Source of the DNA: Albula goreensis | Taxonomy: Eukaryota; Chordata; Actinopteri; Albuliformes; Albulidae | Assembly: GCA_022829145.1 (NCBI GenBank) | Contig: CM040746.1 | Location: 29,477,832 to 29,541,831 of the forward strand | Reading direction: 5' to 3' | DNA length: 64,000 bases | Part shown: positions 46,579 through 59,600 of the stretch, piece by piece | Numbering within the stretch: position 1 is the first letter of the stretch | How the letters are laid out: each line of letters starts with the position of its first letter | Notes under the pieces: generated by a model | The model's input: the letters and a program-made list of their open reading frames with translations, nothing else | Databases searched by the model: none | What the model was told of the DNA's origin: nothing | Translations under genes and position numbers: made by a program

Positions 46579-48299
46579 CCTAAGAACATAGTGTATGTAC
46601 AGTTGTATGTGTTTTGTTATGCATCAACATCATCAACATTTGATATGTAAATTACTTTACTGATAAAAATGTATAACTCAAGACTTAATATATTCTCAAA
46701 ATGTGTATGTGTGTGTGTGTGCATGTGTATGTTCTTTTTCTCTTATTCCTGTTCCAACAAAGAAATTTATAGTTTCATGCCTTGTGGTGTCAGGCTCAAA
46801 CCTGAACCTATTGTGTTCCAGTTAAGCCAAACATTCCTTTCTTGTACATTAAATGATAACAATCATATTTCAAGAGTTAGCACTTTTATTGTACATTTAT
46901 AAATGATTTACACTAAAATCCTGTTGGACTGTACAAGGACCAGAAACGATAATAATGATAATGATCACAAAACACTGATAATGTTACATAGGCAATGTAT
47001 GATTAATGATTGTAGATGTGAATATATCTCTGTGAGGTTATCATGGATGAAGAATATGAAATGGTACTGACTTTTGGGACTAAGAAAATAAATAGGAATT
47101 TCTGGAAGGGGAATCATACCCCAGTGATGCCATTTGTTGACAGATGACTCTCCTTGCTCTTCTGTTTTTGTATGACATAATTAATCATGTATACTCCTTT
47201 TAGAATGTTTATTTATATATAGAATGTATATGTCACCATAGTCTTCATACTATTGACACACCAAAATACATACTTAAATTCCCACTGAGGAAATATGTGA
47301 AAAAAATGAGCATATTTTAAAAATGTTCAGCACTATGGACAGCGTCATCCCTGCCCTGAGACCATCTTTCCCTCAGTATGACTACATGATCCAGCCTTGG
47401 TCAAAACATGGTAACAGCCAAATAAACTTGTTCCCTTGTAAAATTCTCAAACATGATCAAATCTATTTGTAACTTAAGCAAAGTATTATGACATGCACAT
47501 GAATTTTAACATGTGGACTGTCCTGAATCCAGTATTCGACAGTTTACGGTGACCTGACTCAAAATCAATAATTGTCTCTCGCTAAGGCGCAGAACCACAT
47601 TTAAAACCAGTGCTTAACTACTTCTGTTAATGTGATGTAGCTACATCCTTGATTCTTCAGCTGTTTCATATTGACCAATTTGCGCATTGTGTTTCCATAC
47701 AATATCAATTTATTCATGCGGGTATAAAATACTAGTCCTAAATACTAATACTAGTCGGTAGTTGAAAATACTTAGGCTATTTGGTCTTTTAAGTAATCTA
47801 ATCCATTAGACTCTTGATAAATTATAAACCTGCATCCTTTCATGTCTTGCATTGACTTACAGCCCGTGATGCCCATAGTTGAATTGGCATTGTACAATCT
47901 AGCGATACCGCATCTCACGTGTATTACAGACAAAAATTCTGTATATTCTAGTAACAGCTTGAATCCATCCTACTGCCAACTGGGTAAATGACTACAGTAC
48001 TTGTGATTTTTAATGGGAAGTAGTTCCGGTCACTTAGGGCTCAAGTAGTTTCCGAATAAGTCACATGTATATCTTGGCTGGTGTGCTTTGATCACAGAAT
48101 ATGAAACCCATTGAAAAACCTTGTGAAAATTAAAAGTAATTTCCATTAGTTACTGTACCATTTAACGTAGAAACATAATGCATTTCGAGATTCCAAATGA
48201 GTCTAATTGCCAACTGACCTATTAGTAGATGCGATTGAAACTAAGATAGATTTCCAGTAGATGATAACATTTCTTTTGGTAAATAAATGCAGAGGCTTT

Positions 48300-48458
48300 T
48301 TAAACAGAACGACTGGTGTTCCCCTCTTTTGACGTTACAATAAAGATAGCACGCCAACGTGCGTGGAATCCCTACGCAGCAAGCTAACGGGAGTTGGAAG
48401 AGTCGTGAGAGTGTGTGAAAGTGCGTGAACGGTTGCAGCTTGCTACCTATCACTCGCG
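48300..48458 (+). promoter_or_regulatory. inferred hdlbp promoter and non-coding first exon
   Basis: A locally CpG-richer stretch contains a CRE-like TGACGTTA near 48330 and ends at a good splice donor (CTCGCG followed by GTGAGA at 48459). No coding frame runs through it. It is the best upstream partner for the acceptor at 53665 that opens the hdlbp ATG exon. The start site is not defined by sequence alone. Confidence 0.4.
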
Positions 48459-48589
48459 GTGAGAAAGGATTTCCTCTGAAAAGGTGGGGAAATGTCAGAT
48501 CTGTCATTACTGTTTCATGGCAGCAATTAATTGCATTTACAGGAGTTCCTCGTTGTATTACAGTTAATGTGTAACAGCAGAAGACTGGC

Positions 48590-49450
48590 GAGCTAATGAA
48601 AAACGGTAGCTATCTAATCTACAATATCGATATTTACAGTATCGCTAGCTGCAGGAAATGTCAGCTAACATTAGCAAGCTAACTTGCTGGCCTCGCAGCT
48701 TGCTGAACTCAGCATCCAATGTTGGGCCTGACTGACCAAGCAGCTAACTAAAAACCCCCTTGGTAGCCAGCTTAAGGTAGTTATTATAGTATAGTATAGA
48801 TGCTGAGTGGTTGTGCATGGACAACACGTCAGATCGTCGTATTAATTAGCTAGGATAGCTGCGTAGCTTGCTCGTTCAAGTAGCTTTAAACACCACATTA
48901 TTTAACATGGTATGTTAACTTGCTAGTATGACTAGTTATCTAGCTATCACAACTAGCATGCACTTGGAGTTGTGTGTTGTTAAATGTTTATAATTATTAT
49001 CAAGCTAGTGAGCTAGTGCTTGCAACTAGCACGTCAACAGTCTGGCTAGGTAGCTAGCTAAATAAGTGCTAATGGATGAACAAGTTCCTCGCGTGAGCTA
49101 TACTTATGTGCTGTTAGCTGAGCTAGTTAGCTAACGTTAGCTAAAATACACAGCCAACAGATATCCTATAACCAGTCTTTAGCTTGATAGGATGTGTCAC
49201 TGTGAATGTAATTTTATTTACATTGCCATTATACTGACATGCTGTGGACCTTCATAATTAGCTCTTGCTAATTTAGATTTACCGCATGCAGTCGCATTTA
49301 ACTTAAGTTTTATGTCAATAGTAAGCCGGGTAACATGGCTAGCTAGCGATAGCTTACATAGCGGCTATACATCGCTCGCAGGTTGGATTAGCTTATTGAC
49401 TAACAATGCCAATAACTCTCACACAAACACTAAGTAAGCTGCCTAATAAC
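48590..49450. repeat. GCTAGC/TAGCTA-rich low-complexity tract
   Basis: This stretch is packed with AGCTAG, GCTAGC, TAGCTA and AGCTAAC words, far above local expectation. It contains a perfect 18-bp palindrome, TTAGCTAACGTTAGCTAA, at 49127-49144. It is not a tandem array of fixed period. It lies in the proposed first intron of hdlbp. Confidence 0.75.
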
Positions 49451-52400
49451 ACGCAGAGAACTAGGTAACAGATACCAAGTGACTTTTTACATATCGTTAT
49501 CACTAGCTTCTGTTACTTATGGATATCCAATTCGGTGGGTTTTAAGCGTCCAGTATTGTGGGAATGCACCGCATGCGCAACGTTGCTGTAGTTAACTAAG
49601 ATAGTAGTAGATGGCATAACGTTTTTAGTAATAGGCAGATATGACGGTAATATAGTAATGGACCACTAATGTTATGCATGTCCGTGGTCATGTGTGTACG
49701 TGCTTGTCTGGGGCGTGTTTGTGTCTGTTTGTATAATCAGTTGTGTTCCTGTAACGTCAATGTTGCTGCTGTCAGATGGGCGTCGAATTGTGCGGTAAGA
49801 TTATTGTGTGTTAGATGGATACAATGTGTAGGGTATGATGGCAAATAGCTAGCTGATATTGGACTTCAGAATTGAAAAATACAGTAATGGATCGTCGTTG
49901 ATTGGAATCCATAAATAGACTGGATCGCTTCCCATCGACGTGTAACCTCAAGCAGTTCTGCATGAGCCTGGTTGCGCTGTCCATGGTGCGTTGGCTTTGG
50001 TGTCTCGGAATATCAGGCCTGATTTTGGCGTTGAGGTTGACCTGTCCACGTGTTTGACTGTGAGAGAGGGGGACAGTGTAGTATATCAGTACGTGCATGT
50101 TTCTGGCTTGACGAAAAGCCCAGTGTCTAAGGGAATAATGTTATTTTAAATCTCCTCTGCTTTTTTTGTTACGTTTTCGATTACACCAATGTATTGTGGG
50201 TATTCTTCCCACAATGTTGTCATGGATGAGTTCTTATTTGGCCTGTCTTGGTCAGATGTCCTTGAATTATTGTAGTAGGAGCTTCTCTTATTTAGTTTAC
50301 TTTAAGCATAACCCAGACCAATTAACACATTAATCTGACTGTTTATTTTTTCAGTACCACAAAATATATGGATCCAATACAATAATATTCAGTCATATGT
50401 AGGTCTCCCCTGTCACTTCTGTGCCAAGCATGGTAAATAGCCTTGATGAAAAATGCCTGCATAATGTATACATCTCACATTTCTAATTTGCCTTTCATGA
50501 CAGCTAGTTAAGTTGTTTTCTGGACTGTGTTACAGGGTATTGTTTTGGGAATTTGGTCTCTCATGTGTACAGTTCCCAGTAGTGTGTGTGTGTCTTTTTG
50601 CATGCATGCCTGTTTTGTAGTGCGGTTTTTGATAGGTGAAACAGGAAGCCTGCCTCTTGTCAATTTTCTCTGTAGTAATGGTCTAGTTTTAAGAAACATC
50701 TAGGGAATGTGTGGAAATATTATTAAAATTAATATATCACATATTTTAAATATCAATATGCACATGTGAAATACATATTTTGGGCCAATATAATGATTAA
50801 ATTCACTCATGTACTGGTATGTGGTACACATATCAAAGGTTTTTGGCATTCTGTTTACTAGAGTTCACAGGAAATTGGCACACATTTTTTTCTAGGAGTA
50901 CAAGTTTTTGTAGATTTTTGTTGTGCTAATGCATGGATTCAGGCTTGACTTCCCTCTAAATGCTGCACCCGGAGCTGTAAGCGCCACGTTGAAATTAGCT
51001 GATGTCGCAGTTGGGATCAGGAGGCAGGTGCTTTGGTGGCCTTTGCTGCAGCAGTGGAAGTCTCCGTAGACTGGTCCATTTCTTTACACTAGCAGAGACA
51101 CTAATTAGCCCCCTGTCCCCAGGGCATGTCATAGAGGCTATCCATAGTATGATCCTTTTTCTGAAGACTCCCACCTGGTGACAGCAGGTGCCTGAGGGTG
51201 TTAGGAGGGGGGTTTGGCGATGTTGGTCGTGCACTCTCTGGGGTTGAGAGCTTGTTTTTATGCAGAATGTTGGAGGGGAGGGCTCTGTGTTGTCAAGAGA
51301 ATCATCATTAGGAGTAATATGTAGCTGCACACCGTTTAGCGTGGGTAAAATGAGAGTGTAGAACTCTGATGCCTTCCCTTTTGGTTTTGCTGTTCTTTTT
51401 TTGTGCACCTCCTGATGATTTGCCAGTTTTCCTCAGCTGAAGAGAGAGAACAAGTGATGTCAAGGGGAGCACAGATTTTTGCTGCTCCACAAGCAGCAGA
51501 ATGTTTTGGCGCTCTTCAGCGCATTGATTTTACCTTGGAGCGGCGGTGACAGAACAGCTCTGCCAACTGATTGGCTAACGGAGAGGAGTCTGCCTGCGTG
51601 TGATGTGCAAACGTGCGACAAAAAGAAGGAACCAGGTTCCATCTGCACATTGTGTGCATCTAACACTTTTTCATTGATACTTTTGGCCTGTTAGGTGATT
51701 TCATATTTACACCAGTAGAGTAGGTACAGGTGCTACCTGCTCCAAATAATCACTGTGCACCACTCAGGTTCTGCTATGGAACTGCTGAGAGACATCAAGA
51801 CTTTGTTTGTACTTGGGAAAATGATAGATGATGCTATAACAGATATGGCCTTGTGAAACATAGGTACTCCACTGTGTTATGAGTGACTCTTTAAGACACA
51901 ATCCCAGAGTAAGGTGTGATTCTATAATGAGAAAATAAAAATGAAAAATAACTTTATTGAAAATATATTCTTGCCTTATCCTTTTGTATCTGTGACTACA
52001 TTGTACCAATTTAGGCTATGCATAATGCATTTACACATATTTTTTACAGAGCCACTTCAGAAGTTAAAGGCAGGGCTTGCAATGTGTTCAGTTCATTGGC
52101 AACTGTTACCTACAGCTTTCTTAATGTTATTGAGTTTTGAATGGGTTGCTTGACTTTGTGTCTTAATTATTTGCTAGAGGGATGTTCAGGACACTCAGTT
52201 TTTTTTCTGATGCTGCTGTTTAACCATGTGATTTTCATAATCCTTCCCTCAGGACCAAATACAAAAACCCACACTGAAGCGCTTTCGGTAGCCTCCTTCG
52301 GACGGACCCTTCTGGTTACTGACCTTTTTGCAGGTGAGCATGAATTTCCTGTGGGAAAAACTCTACATCTGCAGTCCTTGAACAGGATCTTACGGGGCTC

Positions 52401-53665
52401 TTTAGTACCAACTATATGAACTTGGTCATGATGTTTTAGAAATCCTAATGGAAAACACTTCAGTTTCAGATTAGTCAGTTATTTTAAAAAAGTTGTTGTT
52501 AGTGCAAGCATAATTCATAGAAAGAAAAATATTTCCAGAAAGTGAGTAATGCAAGAGATGTGGGCCTTGTTGCAAATTTCAGTTTATACATCTTTGCACT
52601 GGACACAGAATCGTCTCTGTGATCCATTTCAAAATTAGGATGCTTACAATTACTTGGACAAGTAACAGTGGAGTGTGGTACTATTGGAGCATGGCCAATT
52701 TTGTAACAATGGGTATATGAATCAGGATTAGTTCAAGTTATCACATTTGCTGACTGACACCACTTTATGATGTGATACCAAGCCAATTCTAGTCTGCCTC
52801 GTTAGATCTAGCTTTGTGCACATACAATTCATAAAGGCATAGCACTGAAGATGCTTATCACTGGTTAAAAGGGGTAATAGAAAATCCCATAAAGGAAGAA
52901 GGGTTCTGCTTGACTGTTGCAAAAGCTTTACAGATAACAAGAACTAAAGCGCATTTTATCATGATCTCATTTTATCCTGAAGTGGGAACAGTCTTTTGAA
53001 GGTAGAAAATATAATGTCTAAGGTAGCCAGGGAGAATGGACATGCAAATTGTTTTCAGTTGATTTCCAATACCTAAAAATGTAGCATGAGAGATATGACA
53101 GCACTTCCGTTTGTTTTCTCGTTTTGATTGCGCCCATTTGGATTCAGTATGGGCAGCTCCTTGAACAGCTAAGCCTTTAACAGGTAGCTGAGCAGGGAGC
53201 AGGACAAAGGGATGACCTGTTTGGATTGGATATGAGCCCCAGCCTGCTGCAGAGCAGGTTTAAAAGTCACTAGACGTTGCCATGGTAATGGCCTGGTTAG
53301 ACGTAAGCTTGGTTTTAGGACACCAAAAAGCCACAGTTTTCACAAAATATTTACGGGAGTTGGCTGGCTAACTCATTAATCCCGCTTTTGTGAAATACCC
53401 CAGATTACAGCTGTGTCAGCCATTCCCTGCTGTGGGGTTATAAGTGCTGTTGAGGGTATAAGTGAGACAGACAGTGTAATAACTGGAGCCCAGGGAGTGG
53501 TTACACCAATGTGAAGCTGCATTTCTGCCGAGCCACCTTTGCTAAAGTTCAGCTGCATCTATGTAAGGCATCACTACAACCCAATGTGTTTTCAGTGTTA
53601 TTCTGTATGATATGCTGTCTGTTTGTCTAGGGCCCTGACCAGTTCTGTCTCTCCTGTTCTCATAG
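49450..53665. other. proposed hdlbp intron 1, remaining part
   Basis: No conserved exon or RNA gene was recognised. Splicing from 48458 to 53666 is inferred. The sequence just before 53666 (CTCCTGTTCTCATAG) is a normal acceptor. Confidence 0.45.
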
Positions 53666-53689
53666 TGGAATAGCGGAAACTCTTGAACG

Positions 53690-56600
53690 ATGAGCTCGGT
53701 TGCAGTGTTGACCCAGGAGAGCTTCGCTGAGCATCGCAGTGGGCTGAGAGATGAGGAGATCACAGGTATAGTGGGGAAATGGGGTTTGGCCAGGCTGTGT
53801 ATGGACAGTTTTAGCATAGAGAGGGGACAAGACAGGTCCTGTGGGGAAGAGGGATGGAAGAGAGCAATGCCCTGCACACACACATAGACACCACAAGCTT
53901 TACCCATGCCTTACAGGTGGAACCCCTGAGGATGAGGCCTACATCCCCACCTATCTGGAGGCTTTCCCCCCACTCCCTGAGAAGGGTACACCGGGAGAGA
54001 AGACGGGCGAGCCCACTGGGGCATGGAGCAAGATACGTCCCATAAAGGCCTCTGTCATTACACAGGTGAGAGATGGACTGTCAGTCAGATCCTCCCTGCA
54101 GCTGCCTCTCTGCTGGAACTGTCAGTGGTACTCTTTGTGTCACATGTGCTGTATTAGGAAGTTTTTTTGTTTGTCATTTGATTGGCCAAACTGTTCATTT
54201 TTAGATCATATTAGATCTGTTTTTGAAAGGAAGGTTTTCTACTATATTATACTCACTTAGTTCAGGTTAAATCCTTTGCCCAAGGGTGTGACATTGCTGT
54301 GCTTAAACTGAATTGCTTCAGTAAATTTTCTGGGTCGGTAGAGGGACAATATATACAATGTAAGCTTTTTAAGCCTCCTTGAATACAGGTTTTTCCTCAG
54401 AAGATAAAAATATAGTCATTAAAAATGTATGATGTATGATTTGCTTCATTTGTGGCTTTGCCTTTGTTTAAATCTATTCTCCTGGTTTCTTCACTCTGCC
54501 AATGGCTCTCCCCTATAGGTGTTTCATGTTCCCCTGGAGGAGAGGCGTTACAAAGACAACAGCCAGTTTGGAGAGGGGGAGGAGGCCAAGGTGTGCCTGG
54601 ACATCATGCAAAGGACAGGGGCGCACATCGAGCTGTCTCTGGCCAAGGATCAGGGCCTGTCCATCATGGTGACCGGCAAGCTGGACTCTGTCATGAAGGC
54701 TCGCAAGGAGATTGTAGCTCGGCTGCAGACACAGGTGTGGAGTAATTTCGCTTCGCATTTCACCCTCAGGGTTCAGCTGTTCTGGAAATATTTGGACTAA
54801 TCTGCTGTGTGGCCACCATTTGCACACCACATTCTCTTCTTTTTGGCTGCAGTTTGAGAAAAAGCCAAAAAGCTGTTCACATACACATTTACTTTTTACA
54901 CTGACCTGTCTGTCAAGTCAATCCTTTGGCAGTTAACAGCATTGTCTGGTTTTACTCTTGTAGGAACTGTCAAAGCCAGCCCCCACACATTGCCAGCTCT
55001 GTTCTTTAAATGATTGTTTAATCAAAAACTTTCATAAATATATCCTGAATTTGGCATTCCAAACAGATTTCTAAGAAAACAGGCAACAGTTACTGCATAG
55101 ACTGAATATCCACAGCTGAAGCATACGTCCCAGTCCACCCTCTCTTCCATCACTCCTGCATGGGAGGCCTCCTCAGTTGGCTGCTTTACAGACATCACCA
55201 TGTGGGCCAGCTATAGAAGTGAGCAGAGAGGTTATAGGACAGGGCCAGAGATTTCAAGTGTTGCAAAATATGGGAAAAAATATGAGGTTTCTTGATGTAT
55301 TGACCATGTAGTGGTCACAGATATGGCTATGGTCTTCTCTATCCCTTTCTCTCCTGTGGATCCTCCTCCCCCTCAGGCATCGGCCACAGTCACCATCCCG
55401 AAGGAGCACCACCGCTTTGTCATTGGGAAGAATGGGGAGAAGCTGCAGGAACTGGAGCTGAAGACGGCCACCAAGATTGCCATCCCACGACCTGATGACC
55501 CCAGTGCGAATATCAGGATCACTGGCACCAAGGAGGGCATTGAAAAGGCCCGGCATGAGATTCTGCTTATCTCTGCAGAGCAGGTGAGAGTCCGCATAAA
55601 ATGACATCTGCAAGCTGAATGTCTAAATGTGTGTCAAGGTGGAACAAAATATGTTTAAACCAAATGTGTGGAGATTCTTTTAGCCTTAGGTCCCTCTGTG
55701 TGTATTTTACCCATTTTCCAATAATCAAGCCTGGTGTTTTCACCTGCTTTTGAGTTTAGGTATTCATAGTGAATGCAAAGGATACATAATGTGAAAGGTG
55801 TGCTATTGTATAACCAGACATTGTAATTTGAGATAAGGCTGGATAATATTGATGGATGAGATAAGAAGGATAAGGCTGGACCCTAATGAGGGAATTAAGC
55901 TGTCTCTGTCACACTTGACCTCCTTCTCCCGGCTGCTCCCCATTTTGCCCATCCCCCAACTTCCTAATGGCCTGACTCTCTCCCCCTCTCTCTGTCTACT
56001 GCCTGGCCTCCCCCACAATGTTCTGTCCTTCCAGGACAAGCGTGCTGTGGAGCGTCTCTCCCTGGAGAAAGCCTTCCACCCTTTCATTGCTGGGGCTTAT
56101 AACAGGCTAGTGCAGGAGCTGAGTCAGGAGACTGGGGCCCGCATCAGCATCCCCCCACCTAGCCTGCCCAAGGATGAGATTGTCATTACTGGGGAGAAGG
56201 AGGCTGTTGCCCTGGCCATCGCCCACATCCGAGCCATCTACGAGGAGAAGGTGAGAGCTGAGGGGAGGCAAAGAGAGAAATAGGCTCAAGGGAGTGGGGC
56301 AAGAAGTGTTTTTGAAAGGAGGACTAAGTGGATAGACATGGATTTGGTAGGGATGCTTTCAGATGTGTGGTTGCTGATTAAGAGAGCAAAAGGAAATGGA
56401 GATCTTTTCCATTGTCCTTTTTCAGAAGCGCAAAACGACAACGATCTCAGTGGAGGTAAAGAAGTCACAGCACAAGTACATTGTGGGACCCAAGGGGAAC
56501 ACATTGCAGGAGATCATGGAAAGCACCGGTGTTTCGGTTGAGATGCCACCACTGGATTCTGGCTCCGAGACCATCATCCTCAGGGGCGAGCCTGACAAAC

Positions 56601-59600
56601 TAGGCCCTGCCCTCACACAAGTGTACGCCAAGGTGAGAAGGAGGGAAAGCCTTTGAAAATGGTAGAGCCTGCCATCAGTCACATAACAGACCAACCAATC
56701 AGATTAGCCAGTCAGTCAACCATCTCCCTATATAACAAGTTTCCATTAACCACTTTGCAAAAAAGATGATATGTGAGTACATAAATGAACAGGATAATGC
56801 TAACAGAAGACATGTTACTTGGTTCTCTGGATTTCCTCTCTCTTTCTTCATTTGCCCTCCCAGGCAAAGAGTGTAATGGTGGTGGAGGTGACTGCACCAG
56901 CGTGGCTTCATCGCTTCATCATTGGGAAGAAAGGACAGAACATTGGCCGCATCACACAGCAGTTACCTAAAGTGAGCAAGGAGGCAGGAGAGATCAGCTG
57001 TTCCCCACCCCACTCTCAGCTTCATTGTTTTTAAATTAATTTCTTCAGATTTCAGTGTAATGGCATTCTCAATATTTGGCTGGAAAGGAAATAAATTGCC
57101 TAATGCCTCGCGCAATGATTGTAAGATGCATAAACCATGTAAGGTATTCACTCAATTCACATTATTTCAGAAACAATGCTTGTGAAAATCTCCCATGAAT
57201 TAAGTGTAAAAATCTCCCATGAATTACTTGGACATAACATTTAAGTACTGTGCTTTCACAGACCACTTCTGCTTCCACATCTTAGTTGATGACTAGAGCA
57301 CAAGGCAATTTATTCCACAGTATTCCATTGTTTTTTTAATGAAAAGGAACATAAGACAAATTTGAATGATACATATTTGTTAGCTGCCCTGGTTTGTAGT
57401 AGCTGAGTTTTGTATGCAGTTTCCTAGCCTGTCTGCCAGATAGTATGCCAAGAATTTTATCTTCCCTTAATTACAGGTGTACGTTCAATATGAATGCATA
57501 GAAGCTTTTGTGGCTTGAATTGTTACACTTGCAGTTGTTAAAAGTGGGTAAATGGTTCTATGAAAGTAGATTAAGGGATACATTAAGACATGCCATTTAT
57601 CTTTACTGCTAATCATCTTACCCCATTATTGTTGAATACATTATATGAACAAGCAGAGCTGTAGAGAGAGGCTTCTCTTCCTGCAATGGGAACAAAGAGA
57701 ACCCAGTAAGTAGACGAGGCATGTGTTATTGATGCCTTTTAAAATCTCTGATAACAATAAGAAATGCTATCAAATTTTTTATCTAAGTATGTTGTACACT
57801 CTCAAAAACTCTCCTTCTTAAAATGGAAGTCAGTATTGCTCTATTCCATACATTTTCGAAAATTGTTTCTGTGTAATATTGGTGGGAGAGCTGACCTTTG
57901 ACCTCTGTGACCGCTCTATAGGTTCACATAGAGTTCACGGACGGGGAGGAGAAGATCAGCCTGGAGGGCCCAACAGAGGAGGTTGAGCAGGCACAAGCAC
58001 AGATACAGGACATCATCAAGGACTTGGTTAGTATCGGGGGCGTTGTGAGAGATAATCCAGTTATGCACTGAGGGTCAGACACAGGGGCCGAGTCTGAGGA
58101 AGAGAGCGAGCAATCAGCTGTTCCACACTAGAGCTCTAATGAGCATAGGGCATATCAGCTCTGGGGACGCAAACACACAGCAGTCACTGCACTCACGGAA
58201 GAGGGAGTCCCTGGCTGCTCTAATGCTCTTATGGCCGTCTCTAGCCTATTCCTGATATGTGTCCCCGGTAATTGACTTCAGTCTGCCTGTTCCTTTTATT
58301 GTTACTCATTACTGATCTGCTGGAGTTCTTCCATCCACAATAAAAGGCTGTAAATGACTCTGTAGGCCTGTCAAAGATAAAGAGCTGAAGAGCATTCTGT
58401 TTGAAAACTCTCCTCTTGCTGGGCAATCTGAGGATACTGTGATTCACAGAGTGATTGGAGGGACACACTGGTGCCACTGTGCTGCACCCAGATTGCTGAC
58501 CTTCTCTCTGCTCACAGATGCTCAGGATGGACTACACAGAAGTAAACATTGACCAGCGCTTCCACAGGCATCTCATTGGCAAGAATGGGGCAAACAGTGA
58601 GTACACACAACCACTCTAAAAACACTTTGACTCACACAAACGAGAGAGCTGAATACATACACATGCACACACTCCCACACTGACACATGCAGCAGAGCAC
58701 CATTAATTTTCCCGGTTATCACAAAGCCATAACCAATAATGTTATTATGTTGCTAGCCTTGTTAGTTTTTTTTTTTTTTTTTTTAGAGGTGCCACTATGT
58801 ATTGGAGGAGATGTGAGAGTGAGATTATGAAAGACTGTAGGTGTGAAATCCTGCACTGTGGCACTACATTATGTTTGTATGCTTCCCACACTGCAGTCAA
58901 CCGCATAAAGGAGCAGTACAAGGTGTCTGTGCGGATCCCTCAGGATTCAGACCGCAGCGGCCTGGTGCGCATAGAGGGGGACCCCCAAGGGGTGCAGCTG
59001 GCCCGCAGAGAGCTCATCGACATGGTCCAGCGCATGGTGAGTCCTGCTACCAGGGCAAGGCGTCTGAAATAACTTGCACTGCTCATTGAGGCTGGGGTTG
59101 GGGCGTTTGGAGTCCTCTTAGACCTAGAGTAAAAACATGGATGTTACACTACTGGCTGATGTTGATCTCCATCAAGGTGATTAAATGATTGAAAATGATT
59201 TCTTCTTTATTGTACTTCCCTCTCTTTCTCCCTCTTTCTGTCTCACACAATATTCTGTCCTCTGTCTTCCTCATACCTAGGAGAACGAACGCACTAAGGA
59301 CCTCATTGTTGAGCAGAAATTCCATCGCACCATCATCGGCCAGAAGGGTGAAAAAATCAAAGAAGTGCGAGACAAGTTCCCTGAGGTACTGAACTTAGAC
59401 AAGCTAAGTGTGAGCAACAAGATGGTATTACACATGGCATAAAAATGGCACTTTCTTGTCTGTCTTGTTCCAGGTCATCATTAATTTCCCAGACCCATCT
59501 CAGAAGAGCGACATTGTGCAGCTGCGGGGCCCAAAGAATGAGGTGGAGAAGTGCGCCAAGTTTCTACAGAAAATCATCGCTGACCTTGTACGTCTGCTAC

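Larger units (their letters stand above)
37260..48250. other. long region without an identified gene between arhgef15 and hdlbp
   Basis: No conserved coding exon was found on either strand. It holds a dead Tc1 copy (41120-41965), a poly(A) run at 46551-46578, a short GT-rich stretch near 46700, and a tract near 43510-43690 that looks like interspersed repeat (AGGGTGTAACTTT...GGGG). Part of it must be the arhgef15 5' intron or promoter. A CpG-richer spot with a CCAAT word (ATTGGCC) and a GC-box-like CACGCCCC is at about 45275-45310 and is a candidate arhgef15 promoter; this is inference only. Confidence 0.5.

Noticed and set aside
46669-46902. Open frame beginning in a GT-rich microsatellite
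   Set aside because: The coding signal comes from the (GTGTGC)n stretch; no conserved residues.
53542-53907. Minus-strand frame of 121 codons over the hdlbp start exon
   Set aside because: Shadow of the coding strand of hdlbp exon 2 and its flanks; no family similarity.
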